64,000 nucleotides of DNA from Allomuricauda sp. M10. Lineage in GTDB: Bacteria > Bacteroidota > Bacteroidia > Flavobacteriales > Flavobacteriaceae. The notes beneath the pieces were generated by a model that worked only from the letters and a program-made list of their open reading frames with translations, had not been told where the DNA came from and did no database searches. The stretch is from assembly GCF_020782875.1 (NCBI RefSeq), contig NZ_JAJGBN010000005.1, forward strand, positions 124,001 to 188,000, written 5' to 3'. A program made the position numbers and the translations under genes. Below, in pieces: positions 53,468 to 62,589 of the stretch (position 1 is the first letter of the stretch; every line of letters begins with the position of its first letter).

Positions 53468-55330
53468 TTATATTTTTATGGTTTCTTGAGTATTACTTGC
53501 TTTTTGACCTGCCAAAAGGATTTCGGCCCTTTTATCCATCATGGTGCTTTTGGCCTGTTTCAAATGATAGTGCCGCAATCCATGTTCCTTTTGCCTGCCC
53601 GAACTAAAGTTGGAGACCCGTTTGAGGTACCCGATGACCCTGGTGGCATGGTCCACATCCTGTGAATGGCATGCGCTGCATTCCCAAAGGGTGCGTTTGT
53701 CGATATGGGAACAGTCATTGCAAATGGTGATTCGGATATTGAAACAAAAATAATTGCATCCAGCGTTGGCCGTGGCATGGATCAATTTTTTGAATCCTTC
53801 TTGGTTCGGGGTTTCCTCGAGGTTGAGGTGGAGCGCCGAACCCCCGTCCAAATATTGAATGGTCTCCTTGCCATGCAATACAATTTTGTCCAAGGCATTG
53901 GTCTGTTCATCCTCTACGATATAGAAATAGGAATTGTAGCAGTCCCGGGGGACGAAAAGGCCGTCTTCCCGATCCCATTTGGCATTTTTGACACCCAAGT
54001 TCTCGGCGGGGACGAATTCGGTGTTGAACATGTACCCATAGGTTTCCCTGGCCTTTCTGTTTTCCTGATAGATGGCCTTGAGATAACGGTTGACGAAGTC
54101 CTTGTACTTTTCATTGTTGCCCACTTGGATGCCTTGGCTTTCCGCAGCCTCGACCATCCCGTTGATGCCCACGGTCAGGAATTGCTTGTCCAGGGAGATC
54201 AATCCGGCATGGTACACCGGCAACATGCCCGCCCTTTCGTAGTCATCGATGAGCTTTCTAAAAGCGACCTGGTATTTGTGTACCTTTTGGACCTCTTCCA
54301 CAATATCCGCCCCTTGCTGCACCAAGCGGTTCATGTTCAGGGTTATGACATTGATGGAACCTGTGGCGACCCCTCCGGCCCCTAGGGAATAGCTAAAAGT
54401 ATGGTCGCTGATCTCATTGCGCAGGCGACAGCAGGAAGCCAGGCTGTCGGCGTTTTCGGATTGGTAGATGAAAAAGGAGTTCCCCTTGCCCAGTTCATGG
54501 GCACATAGGTCCGTAAACTCCGTATCGACCGGAGCCCCGTCCTTGATCAACATGGCGGCGGTGACCACAGGGAAGGTAAGGATGGCCTTGGTTCGCTCTT
54601 CGTTGAACCAGTCCATAAAGAAGGCCTGAAGCCTTTTGACACTTTCCCATTGGGGCCTGCCCATATCGGGAAAGACAAAATCCCCGAACATATTGTCAAA
54701 GTAGGGTCTGTCATAAATGGAAATGTTCCAGAACACGGATTGGTAGCCCCTGGCCGCGGCAGGTTGGTTGATGGCGTAGACGACATGCTGCAAATGGTTG
54801 GCAATGATGTTCTTGTGGGTCACCAGGTAGTCGGGCCCATAGTCCTTGGCTGCGAAGTGGTCAAAATACATCAAGAACTCCACGGTGGCCAAGGCCCCTG
54901 CGAATTGTGAACTTACCGCAAAGACCAAATTGACGAATTCCCCGCAAAAGCTTTCCAAGTGTTTTGGGGCCAAGCTTTCCCCACCCAGTTTGGTCAGCCC
55001 GTCCAATAGGAAGGGATACATGCTTATGGAGGCGCAGTAGGGTTTTAACGAGGTCTCATCATGGACGTAGATCTCGTGCGATTCTATCTGCCTCACATAT
55101 TCATCGGCCAGGTCCTTCCCAAACAGTGAGGCGATCTTCTGTTGGACCAAGGCCCGGTTCACCTGGATATTGATATCCTTATTGAGCTCGGCTTCCATGG
55201 TGGCAATGTTCTTGGAGGTGACATTGGCATTGGCGTCAACCTTGGAGCCGTCAGCAGCATTGTGGGAATGCAGGTAATGATCGATGAAAGCAATTTTTTT
55301 GGCAATCTGTTTGTCGGTAAGCCGTATCAT
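53468..55330 (-). CDS. nrdD: Anaerobic ribonucleoside-triphosphate reductase
   Basis: The protein has 620 residues. The class III core is recognised from EIYVHDETSLKPYCASI to the C-terminal zinc site (ICNDCSH and WECSACHS, four Cys) and the glycyl-radical loop RVIGYLKRVSNFSSG. There is no long N-terminal ATP-cone, so allosteric control may be reduced. It makes dNTPs without oxygen. The activase gene nrdG lies 8 bases upstream. Confidence 0.95.
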   Translation of the reverse strand: MIRLTDKQIAKKIAFIDHYLHSHNAADGSKVDANANVTSKNIATMEAELNKDINIQVNRALVQQKIASLFGKDLADEYVRQIESHEIYVHDETSLKPYCASISMYPFLLDGLTKLGGESLAPKHLESFCGEFVNLVFAVSSQFAGALATVEFLMYFDHFAAKDYGPDYLVTHKNIIANHLQHVVYAINQPAAARGYQSVFWNISIYDRPYFDNMFGDFVFPDMGRPQWESVKRLQAFFMDWFNEERTKAILTFPVVTAAMLIKDGAPVDTEFTDLCAHELGKGNSFFIYQSENADSLASCCRLRNEISDHTFSYSLGAGGVATGSINVITLNMNRLVQQGADIVEEVQKVHKYQVAFRKLIDDYERAGMLPVYHAGLISLDKQFLTVGINGMVEAAESQGIQVGNNEKYKDFVNRYLKAIYQENRKARETYGYMFNTEFVPAENLGVKNAKWDREDGLFVPRDCYNSYFYIVEDEQTNALDKIVLHGKETIQYLDGGSALHLNLEETPNQEGFKKLIHATANAGCNYFCFNIRITICNDCSHIDKRTLWECSACHSQDVDHATRVIGYLKRVSNFSSGRQKEHGLRHYHLKQAKSTMMDKRAEILLAGQKASNTQETIKI

Positions 55331-55338
55331 ATGGAATA

Positions 55339-55788
55339 TTATTTGGAGATGAATAAATGGTTGAGCAATTTATTGGTCCTCACTTCCCGGAAGACCTGAT
55401 TGGTGGTCGGACTGTCCAATCCCCCAAGGGCTTTGTCCCAATTTCCCGTTTTGACATAGGTCAGATGTTCAAGGATATCAGGGGATACCCGATCGGCTCC
55501 GGTATATAGGCATGTCCTATATCCCAGTTCTTGGGCTTGTTTCAAATACCTTACCAATGCTCCCGGGTGCCATTCGCCCCCCATAAAGAGTACGCAGCTT
55601 GCAAGTCCGGCATATTGGTCGAGGTACTTTTGATAGTCCTTGGAGGTCAGCTCAGAGCCGCTACCTTCCTTCCACAAAAAAGGGGAGTGGCAGCCCTTGC
55701 AGCGTAAAGGACACCCTGAGATGGAAAAGCAAAGACTGACCTCTCCTGGAACCTCTTGGAGCACTACTTGAAAATGATGATAAAACAT
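55339..55788 (-). CDS. nrdG: Anaerobic ribonucleotide reductase activating enzyme (radical SAM)
   Basis: The protein has 149 residues. The radical-SAM motif CPLRCKGCHS (C-x3-C-x2-C) is present, followed by FMGGEW, the SAM-binding GGE. It installs the glycyl radical on NrdD. Here nrdG is upstream of nrdD, the reverse of E. coli. Site B2 lies about 100 bases before its start. Confidence 0.94.
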   Translation of the reverse strand: MFYHHFQVVLQEVPGEVSLCFSISGCPLRCKGCHSPFLWKEGSGSELTSKDYQKYLDQYAGLASCVLFMGGEWHPGALVRYLKQAQELGYRTCLYTGADRVSPDILEHLTYVKTGNWDKALGGLDSPTTNQVFREVRTNKLLNHLFISK

Positions 55789-55886
55789 ATATGGTGCAAT
55801 TCATTTAAGTTCATTGTATAAAATTAGACCAAGGGTTTAGGGGATAATCGGGGTAGGGCAAAAGTTATAAAGAGACTTATTAACAA

Positions 55887-55911
55887 TAAAATGACCTTTT
55901 TATCATTTATA
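55887..55911. promoter_or_regulatory. Shared motif upstream of nrdG (site B2)
   Basis: ATAAAATGACCTTTTTAT at 55887-55904 is identical, on the opposite strand, to the site before the NO reductase gene. It continues into CATTTAT, giving an ATGA...TCAT inverted pair. It is a candidate operator for the regulator encoded at 47572. Confidence 0.65.
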
Positions 55912-56040
55912 TATATACGATCAATTTAACCTTTGATTAAGTGGTACAACTTAATATCCTAATTGGAAGGCTGGGGGATTTTTATAAATACACCTGTAGG
56001 AGGTATGGTAGGAAGGTGCTATCCCATCCGCGTGGAAGAA

Positions 56041-56388
56041 TTAACCCAAATGTAAAATAATGATTCCTGTGCTGAATAGCACACTCAAAATTAATATATT
56101 GAATGTGGTCAAAGGTTTCAATTGTGCCAATACGGCCCCGTTGAACGCCATGCAGAAGATGGTGACAAAAAACAATAAGGTCATTTTTACCGCGGTATCC
56201 AATGCTCCCATCAACAGTACCATTGCTGCTGCAGAGCCCAAACAGCTTTGCCCTATGATCGCTATGGTGGCGTAGCCCATCTCACCTCTCTTGTATTCCA
56301 AGAACAGACGCTTGTGAAGGTTGGTAAGGACATTGCCTTTGCTTTTAGTTCCAGAATGGGTCATAGGTATTGTCTTTGAATTTTTCAT
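56041..56388 (-). CDS. Small membrane protein linked to the haemerythrin gene
   Basis: The protein has 115 residues with three hydrophobic helices (at about 38-58, 65-85 and 92-113). No family is recognised. Its start lies inside the end of the haemerythrin-like gene, with a 44-base overlap, so it is probably translated from the same message. It may anchor or support the RIC/haemerythrin proteins. Confidence 0.65.
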   Translation of the reverse strand: MKNSKTIPMTHSGTKSKGNVLTNLHKRLFLEYKRGEMGYATIAIIGQSCLGSAAAMVLLMGALDTAVKMTLLFFVTIFCMAFNGAVLAQLKPLTTFNILILSVLFSTGIIILHLG

Positions 56389-56806
56389 GATTGTGATATT
56401 TTTCTATTAGGTCCAATTGGGCGTCACTGGCAATTTTTTGAATTTCATTGAAGAGCTGGCGTTCCTCATAGCGTATATGTTGTTCCAGTTCCTCTTCAAT
56501 CTGTACCAACCTTCTGATCAGGTCAACATTGGATGTAAATAGCCTGACCAACCTTCGATGTTCCCTTAACGCTTTTTTAATTTTTGGGTTGCCCATACCC
56601 AGGATGGGAAAGATGTAAGTTTCTTCCAATTCAAAATGTGGGATCAAATGGGTCTTAAAGAACCAATCCACATAGGTCTTTATGCGTTCCGGTGCTACCT
56701 TTTTTGAAAGTCCCGTTCGAATCTTCCAACATAAGAGCAGGCCGTGATGGTGTTCACGGCTTACTCCCTGTAGGGCCTTGTGACGTTTGATGGGTGTTCC
56801 AGCCAT
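56345..56806 (-). CDS. Haemerythrin-domain protein
   Basis: The ATG at 56806 gives 153 residues. The four-helix di-iron pattern is seen as SREHHHGLLL, THLIPHFELEETYIFP, LREHRRLV and EQHIRYEERQLFNEI, which supply the His and Glu ligands. It would bind O2 or NO reversibly. It lies 7 bases after the RIC gene. Confidence 0.85.
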   Translation of the reverse strand: MAGTPIKRHKALQGVSREHHHGLLLCWKIRTGLSKKVAPERIKTYVDWFFKTHLIPHFELEETYIFPILGMGNPKIKKALREHRRLVRLFTSNVDLIRRLVQIEEELEQHIRYEERQLFNEIQKIASDAQLDLIEKYHNHEKFKDNTYDPFWN

Positions 56807-56813
56807 AAGGGCT

Positions 56814-57542
56814 TTAGTTGCTAAGCACTTTTTTTTCCAATATTTCTGCTTTTGGGAACAGGATATTGTTCTCCAAATGGATATGTCGATGAAGGTCTTC
56901 CTCAAATTCCTGAAGAAGGGAAAAGGTAACCCTATACGTATTGCAGGCATCGGCAGGGGGGGTGTAATCGCCGCTTAGGGCGGCGATTTTTCGGAATCGC
57001 TCCCCTTCATTGTCATGCTCCTCCATCATCATTTGAATAGGGTTATGGACTGTACCAAATTGTGGTGGTACCAAGGTCTTTCCATCTGCCGTTCCCGCCA
57101 CCATTTTACGGATCCAGGGAAACAGGACCAGTTCTTCCTTCTTCATGTGCATGGACAGTTCGCCGGCAGAACCGGTGAAATGTTCAAAAATACCAAACAG
57201 TTCAGGGTGTTTGTTGCCATGTACTTGACATAGCTTGTTAAGATATTGTTTTAATATCGGGATACGTTCCTCTACGTACCGATGGTGTTTTTTTTCGATA
57301 TAGTCGATCAAAAGGTCCAAAGGCCATGTATTGAAATCGGGCTGATCCGTTTGACTGTTCCGCTGGACTTCATCCAGTTCTTGCAATAACACTTCCTTGT
57401 CCAGACCATTTTTGTCGGCAACTTCCTGTAAGGTCCGATTGCCTTTGCAGCAAAAATCGATCTTGTGGTTTTTAAAGACCTGGGCGGTACGGTAATCCTC
57501 GGCCACCATCTGGCCCACTGTTTTTTCGATGGTATCGTTCAT
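56814..57542 (-). CDS. Repair of iron centres protein (RIC/ScdA/YtfE family)
   Basis: The ATG at 57542 gives 242 residues. The N-terminal DUF542 domain has the diagnostic NHKIDFCCKGNRTLQEV. The C-terminal haemerythrin-like domain includes KKHHRYVEERIP, GELSMHMKKEELVLFPWI and EEDLHRHIHLENNILFPK. RIC proteins restore Fe-S clusters damaged by NO or oxidants. The exact palindrome GGACAAAAATGTCC lies 33 bases before the start. Confidence 0.94.
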   Translation of the reverse strand: MNDTIEKTVGQMVAEDYRTAQVFKNHKIDFCCKGNRTLQEVADKNGLDKEVLLQELDEVQRNSQTDQPDFNTWPLDLLIDYIEKKHHRYVEERIPILKQYLNKLCQVHGNKHPELFGIFEHFTGSAGELSMHMKKEELVLFPWIRKMVAGTADGKTLVPPQFGTVHNPIQMMMEEHDNEGERFRKIAALSGDYTPPADACNTYRVTFSLLQEFEEDLHRHIHLENNILFPKAEILEKKVLSN

Positions 57543-57574
57543 GATATTAGAATTAAATGTTATTTTAATAAATA

Positions 57575-57588
57575 GGACAAAAATGTCC
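57575..57588. promoter_or_regulatory. Rrf2-type palindrome upstream of ric (site A2)
   Basis: GGACAAAAATGTCC is a 5-bp inverted repeat around AAAA, exact copy of site A3. It lies between the rrf2 stop and the ric start, so ric has its own controlled promoter. Confidence 0.7.
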
Positions 57589-57607
57589 TTTATTGGTTTA
57601 AATTTTT

Positions 57608-58045
57608 TTAACGCTTCAAATAGGTCAGTCCAACTTCCAGTCCCGTTGCCAGTTCGTACAAACTCGTATTTTCCAACATATTCTTTAGATCGGTCCTGAT
57701 ATCGACAAACTTGTCGTGGAGAGGACATGGCTGGTTTGCGTTGCACTCCTTGAGTCCAAGGCCACAGCCAACATAGATATCATCCCCATCGATGGCATGG
57801 ACGATCATACTTAATTTTACGGTATCCATCTCGGTTCGGTCCAACTCAAAGCCACCTGTGGGGCCCTTGACAGAATGGATGACCTTGCTCCTCGAGAGCT
57901 GTTGCAGGATTTTGGCCGTGAAAGCAATCGGGGAATCAATTTCTTCAGCAATTTCATTGACACTGACACGTCTTCCATCCAAGGATTGCAATGCGACATA
58001 GACCGCAGCGCGAATACCATACTCACAGGCTTTTGAAAACATCAT
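57608..58045 (-). CDS. Rrf2-family regulator, NsrR-like
   Basis: The protein has 145 residues with the winged HTH opening MMFSKACEYGIRAAVYVALQ and a cysteine triad in GCGLGLKECNANQPC (C-x7-C-x5-C counting from the first GC). It is thus likely to carry an NO-sensitive Fe-S cluster. It is encoded just upstream of ric on the same strand and has an exact copy of the palindrome in its own promoter, implying autoregulation. Confidence 0.92.
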   Translation of the reverse strand: MMFSKACEYGIRAAVYVALQSLDGRRVSVNEIAEEIDSPIAFTAKILQQLSRSKVIHSVKGPTGGFELDRTEMDTVKLSMIVHAIDGDDIYVGCGLGLKECNANQPCPLHDKFVDIRTDLKNMLENTSLYELATGLEVGLTYLKR

Positions 58046-58087
58046 TGCTAAATTTATTCGTTACAAAGATAACATTTATTATAATTC

Positions 58088-58101
58088 GGACAAAAATGTC
58101 C
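58088..58101. promoter_or_regulatory. Rrf2-type palindrome upstream of rrf2 (site A3)
   Basis: GGACAAAAATGTCC, identical to site A2, lies 42 bases before the Rrf2 start codon. This is a typical autorepression position. Confidence 0.7.
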
Positions 58102-58182
58102 CTTATTATTTTTCCGCATCGGGAACGCCAATCGGTCTCAAATATACACTTTATGTCAAAGTAGGGCGACATACTCAGAATC

Positions 58183-59385
58183 TTATGTTCGATTTCGGTT
58201 TAAGGCCATCAATAAAAGTAGGCCGCATAGTATGGATAAACTCACCAAGGCAAGGATTTCCATATAGCCTTTAAAGATGGGCCATTGTGCCCAGGCAGCA
58301 AATCCTTTATAAAAAATAAGGATTTCAGTTACAAGGAATCCCCAAAAATACCATTGGTACGCTTTCTTTGATATCACGAACAGACCAAAATAATCCACCA
58401 AAAAGAAAAGCCCGATACTGATCATCCCCAGAAAAGTCATATGTAGATAACCAATGGTAAGGTCAAGATACATGGTCGCGATCCGTGCAAAATAGGGTAG
58501 GGCGGTCAGCAATTGTAAGGCTATTTTGATAAATACGAGAAACACCGCGGTCTTCATTAGCAAAGCCTGTAGTTTTGAAAGGGGCAGTACTTTAATGTCA
58601 TTTTTGGCCATGGCCCACAATAGGACAAGGCCACTGCCCTGTGCAATCGCTCCAATTCCTGCAAGGACATATAACAAGGGTGATGGTTCTATCCACAATG
58701 TGGAGAGAAAAAAGGTGAGCACGACCCCTGCGTTCAATATCCAAAAAAACCACATAAAACTTTTTTTGGGTATCACCATGTCGCGCCGTTCCATCGCAAA
58801 GAGAAACAGCCCGATCAAGGCCAGGAGCATCCATCCATTGTATTGAAAATGGAGATAAAAATAGATGGCCAACCGATACCAAATGGATTGGGCCCCCAAA
58901 GTACCCATGATGATTCCCAGTGCCCAAGGCCCCAAACTGGAGATGACCATATACCAAAGTGCTGCCCTTATACATCGTAGACTGTTACCATGCCTGAATT
59001 TTGGGTCGCTGTTTCTGGAAAAATAATGGAAGAACACATAGGACATGATGAGGAACAAGGTGGAAAAAAATATGGAAAACAACGCATACCCTTGGAACGG
59101 AAAGGTGAGCAACATGCCGACCAATGAAACCTGGGTAAACCAAAAGATACGTGTATATTTTTTATCCGAGGTACCCTTTTCCACAAAACAGTAATGGATC
59201 AGTGTGGTCAAGGCTACATATACCCATCCAAGCAATGCAATGTGTGAATGGGCATGGACCATATATCTGTAGTTGAAACCAAAGGAGAAAATAGGATAGA
59301 AGCGCAGTAAAACTCCCAACAGGGCGGCCATGGCGAAATAAGAAATTGCCACCCGAATATGCCGTTGATGTATACTGTCCTTCAC
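58183..59385 (-). CDS. Polytopic membrane protein, haem-copper-oxidase-subunit-I-like, at the end of the nos cluster
   Basis: The protein has 400 residues with about 11-12 membrane helices and a GTG start. Conserved-looking His residues lie in helices: VHAHSHIALLGWVY, FYLHFQYNGWMLL and IGYLHMTFLGMI. The pattern recalls NorB/cytochrome oxidase subunit I-type and NnrS-like proteins, which bind haem or copper. It is too short for a complete oxidase. It lies 32 bases after nosY and belongs to the cluster, perhaps for NO handling or metal supply. Confidence 0.7.
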   Translation of the reverse strand: MKDSIHQRHIRVAISYFAMAALLGVLLRFYPIFSFGFNYRYMVHAHSHIALLGWVYVALTTLIHYCFVEKGTSDKKYTRIFWFTQVSLVGMLLTFPFQGYALFSIFFSTLFLIMSYVFFHYFSRNSDPKFRHGNSLRCIRAALWYMVISSLGPWALGIIMGTLGAQSIWYRLAIYFYLHFQYNGWMLLALIGLFLFAMERRDMVIPKKSFMWFFWILNAGVVLTFFLSTLWIEPSPLLYVLAGIGAIAQGSGLVLLWAMAKNDIKVLPLSKLQALLMKTAVFLVFIKIALQLLTALPYFARIATMYLDLTIGYLHMTFLGMISIGLFFLVDYFGLFVISKKAYQWYFWGFLVTEILIFYKGFAAWAQWPIFKGYMEILALVSLSILCGLLLLMALNRNRT

Positions 59386-59417
59386 GCCTTATAATTTATA
59401 AAAACCTGGGATAAGTC

Positions 59418-60200
59418 TTAAAAATCCTTTCTTTTGGCCTTATGGCGCAGTCCTAAAATGGGTAAAACTGTCCATAAAAATAGAACGGCCATGGAGACCA
59501 GAAAGCCGAGGTCGGTACCAAAGAACTTTTTAAATATGGCCCCGGTATACCCCAACAGGGCTGAAATATCCAATTTGAGGAGGATCAAGATCCTCGAAAG
59601 GTCAATGGGGTTGAGCATGGTCGCCACCAAGGAAAAGGTGTCCAAGGGATATTCCTCGAACACGATGAGCGACATCAGGAACAGCCCATCATACACCACG
59701 GCCAAAAAGAGCCATAACAGTACGGCATACCCGAATCCCTTGATCTTGTTTTCGTTGGATATGGCAATGACGAAGGACAGCCCCACAAAAATAAAGGTCA
59801 AAAATGCACCTGTTACCAATAGGAGGGAGAAATCAAAGATGGCATTGCTCCGCAAAAGGCCATATAGGACAAAGGGAATGCCCAAGCCTAGAACCAGGCT
59901 CAAGGTCAATGAACCGGCAACACCAAAATATTGTCCCATAAAAATGGAACTGCGTTTAATGGGTTGCGCCAAGAGGAGTTCCGTGAACTCCCGGGAATTG
60001 TAGTAGTACATCACCCCGAAAATGGTCCCTATCAAGGGAATAAGGACAATGATCACGTTCATCAGGGTGATCACGGCCTTGGAGACATCATTGTTCAGGA
60101 ACAACAGCACGAAACCCAAAGTGAGGTAGAACAAAAAATAAACGTAACTCCAACGGCTACGGATAAGGTCATAAAAACTATATTTAAGAATTTTCAGCAT
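59418..60200 (-). CDS. nosY: NosY ABC transporter permease
   Basis: The protein has 260 residues with six membrane helices and no ATPase motif, of the ABC-2 type permeases. It overlaps nosF by 17 bases. NosFY with NosD assembles the CuZ site of nitrous oxide reductase, probably by moving a sulphur compound or copper across the membrane. Confidence 0.9.
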   Translation of the reverse strand: MLKILKYSFYDLIRSRWSYVYFLFYLTLGFVLLFLNNDVSKAVITLMNVIIVLIPLIGTIFGVMYYYNSREFTELLLAQPIKRSSIFMGQYFGVAGSLTLSLVLGLGIPFVLYGLLRSNAIFDFSLLLVTGAFLTFIFVGLSFVIAISNENKIKGFGYAVLLWLFLAVVYDGLFLMSLIVFEEYPLDTFSLVATMLNPIDLSRILILLKLDISALLGYTGAIFKKFFGTDLGFLVSMAVLFLWTVLPILGLRHKAKRKDF

Positions 60201-60906
60201 GGCTTTCTGTGGTTGTTAGGGCCGCGATGGCATGTTCAAAATCATGTTGCCCGGTCTGTTCCATCAATTGCCCGATGGTTCCTTTAAAATAAATCTCCCC
60301 CTCAAGAAGATACAAGACCTCATCGGCCATTTCCTCTACAAATTGCATGATATGGGAAGTGATCAGAATGGTCTTTCCTTTTGCTTTTTCATTTAGTATC
60401 AATCCTTTTAAGCATATCAAGGCCTTTGGATCGAGGCCCGTGGTAGGTTCATCGAGGATGATCAAGGGACTGTCGAACATAAAGGTCAGGACAATGTTCA
60501 CCTTTTGTTTGGTACCTCCCGATAGGGTGGATAGTTTTTTGCTTAGAAAGGGTTCCAGACCGAATAAAGCGATCAGTGTTTCTTCTTCGCTGGGACTGTT
60601 CCTCAGGTCTTTGATCATATGAAGCAGTTCTTTGACCTTGATATTTGGCGGAAAGTTGGCAATCTGTGGAAGATAATTGATCTGCTTGCGATACCTCCAA
60701 TCTTTTTTTATGGACTTTTCCAGAATGGAGATGTCCCCTTTGTCAGGAATGACCATTCCCAAGATACTTTTGATCAAGGTGGTCTTGCCAGAACCATTAG
60801 GTCCCAACACTGCATAAATATGACCTTTGCCAATGTTCAGATCCACACCTTTTAACACTTGGTTCTTGCCAAATTTTTTGTATAAATTGTTTATTTCTAT
60901 GGTCAT
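60184..60906 (-). CDS. nosF: NosF ABC transporter ATPase
   Basis: The protein has 240 residues. Walker A is GPNGSGKTT, the signature LSGGTKQK, Walker B LIILDEPTTGLD, and the H-loop TSHIM. It energises NosY. It overlaps nosD by 4 bases and nosY by 17, giving one translation unit. Confidence 0.93.
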   Translation of the reverse strand: MTIEINNLYKKFGKNQVLKGVDLNIGKGHIYAVLGPNGSGKTTLIKSILGMVIPDKGDISILEKSIKKDWRYRKQINYLPQIANFPPNIKVKELLHMIKDLRNSPSEEETLIALFGLEPFLSKKLSTLSGGTKQKVNIVLTFMFDSPLIILDEPTTGLDPKALICLKGLILNEKAKGKTILITSHIMQFVEEMADEVLYLLEGEIYFKGTIGQLMEQTGQHDFEHAIAALTTTESHAENS

Positions 60907-62153
60907 GGTCGTATCTTCATTAGAGGTTGGGCATCTTGCAGATTGTCCGGAGTGAATACCGGGGAGACCCTTTCGGAGAAATCGATGATATCCATGAACA
61001 GGCTCCGTAAAAGGACAATCGTCTCCGGGGTACGGTTCACCACGTAGGAAAACAGTTTGACAGGACGATAGGGCACATCGCCAATGCCATTCCTATCCAG
61101 ATCGTAGCCGGTATAACTGCTCCAATAATTACTTTCGAAAATGTTGTCGTTAAGTTTACTGTTATAAGAGATGTCAAAGGAATTGTACAAGAAATTATTC
61201 CCTTTGAATGTATTGGTATAACAGGCTCCTATCACCCGAATGGCCCAACCGTTGCCTATAAAGTCATTATCGGTATAGTCTATCCGGTTCGATCCCTCGA
61301 TATTGATGCCAATGGTGTTTTCCTCAAAGGTGTTGTTGCTGATTTCCGCATCATTGATCTCTTTCAACAGCATGCCATAGGCCGCGGTGCCCCAGTTCTT
61401 TCGAAAAGTATTGTTTTTCATGGTGATGAACTTGGAGAACATCACCGCTACCCCAGCACCATTGTTCTCAAAGGTATTATGGGTGTAGACATCATGGTTG
61501 GAAAACATAAAATGGAGCCCGTATCGAAGATTGTCCATACTGGTGTTTCCTGTGATGGTAATCTGATCGGAAAACTCCAGATAAATGCCGTCCCGCGTTC
61601 CCTGGACATGATTTTTGCGCACTTCTATATCCGATGAATACCAAAGTTGTATACCATTGCCCGAATTGTATTCATCCACGGCCTCCCCGATAATCCTATT
61701 GTGGTACACTTTGCCATGGGAGGACTTTTCCAGATAGATACCGAAGAACAATTGTTCCAGGACCATATTCTGGATGAGAAAATCCTTGCTCTGTATCACC
61801 CGAATGGCAGCATTGTCCTTGGTGTAGCTGACCCCGACATTGATAATGAAAAGACCATCCAAGGTCACGTGGTCCGATCGAACCTGAAAAATCTCCCCTT
61901 TTTTCTCCCCATCGACAATGGGATATCCAATACCCTTGATATATAAAGGTTTATCCACCAGGATTTCATATTCCCGGTATGTGCCCTTTTGTACCAATAG
62001 GGTGTCATGGGCCTCGGCACGTTCGATGGTCCCCTTGATCGAGCTGTGCTCACAAGAAGTGCAAACGGTCCAGGTCTTGGCCATGACGGTTTGGGTGAGC
62101 ACCAGCAGGATGCATACTAGCATAAAGGCGTTATGTTGTGTGTCCGTTCTCAT
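60903..62153 (-). CDS. nosD: NosD periplasmic copper-site maturation protein
   Basis: The ATG at 62153 gives 416 residues with a signal peptide (AFMLVCILLVLTQTVMA). The rest is a right-handed parallel beta-helix with repeating Asn-rich turns (about 12 coils). This is the CASH/NosD fold. It delivers copper and/or sulphide to NosZ. It overlaps the CopD-like and nosF genes by 4 bases each. Confidence 0.93.
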   Translation of the reverse strand: MRTDTQHNAFMLVCILLVLTQTVMAKTWTVCTSCEHSSIKGTIERAEAHDTLLVQKGTYREYEILVDKPLYIKGIGYPIVDGEKKGEIFQVRSDHVTLDGLFIINVGVSYTKDNAAIRVIQSKDFLIQNMVLEQLFFGIYLEKSSHGKVYHNRIIGEAVDEYNSGNGIQLWYSSDIEVRKNHVQGTRDGIYLEFSDQITITGNTSMDNLRYGLHFMFSNHDVYTHNTFENNGAGVAVMFSKFITMKNNTFRKNWGTAAYGMLLKEINDAEISNNTFEENTIGINIEGSNRIDYTDNDFIGNGWAIRVIGACYTNTFKGNNFLYNSFDISYNSKLNDNIFESNYWSSYTGYDLDRNGIGDVPYRPVKLFSYVVNRTPETIVLLRSLFMDIIDFSERVSPVFTPDNLQDAQPLMKIRP

Positions 62154-62584
62154 AAAATTCCTCCACTTCGTGCACTGAACCCGACCAAAACAAATAGGAC
62201 AGCAGTGATGGTGACCCCGATGATATGCCATGCCAAAGGCTGTAATTTCTCTTTAGGTATTAAGAAGAACCGGGCATGGATGGCCAATCCTATCGTAATC
62301 AGCAACAACATCAATTTTAAGGCAATATGTCGGGTATAATGGTCCCCTAAATCCAAATCGAAAAAGGATGGGGCGTACACTGTGGCCATATAGATACCGG
62401 TAACCACCAAGATCAATAGGGAAGGGATGCCTATTTTCTCATACCGCTCCTCAAATTGGGCGATAATGGAAAAATCATTCTTTTTCAGTGCCCTTGGCAA
62501 AATGCCAAGGGTAAGGATCAAATGTCCCCCTGTCCATATCGTGGCAGCCAACAAATGAATGAAGATTATTGCCTTGGGTACCAT
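62150..62584 (-). CDS. CopD-like small membrane protein
   Basis: The protein has 144 residues from the ATG at 62584; a GTG two codons before is possible. Four membrane helices and the opening IFIHLLAATIWTGGHL place it with the CopD/copper-resistance D-like group. His and Met residues could bind copper or haem. Its position between the cupin and nosD suggests copper supply for NosZ. Confidence 0.8.
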   Translation of the reverse strand: MVPKAIIFIHLLAATIWTGGHLILTLGILPRALKKNDFSIIAQFEERYEKIGIPSLLILVVTGIYMATVYAPSFFDLDLGDHYTRHIALKLMLLLITIGLAIHARFFLIPKEKLQPLAWHIIGVTITAVLFVLVGFSARSGGIL

Positions 62585-62589
62585 ATCCA

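Noticed and set aside
53666..54385. Plus-strand frame of 239 residues within nrdD
   Set aside because: It is an antisense shadow of nrdD with no recognisable domain.
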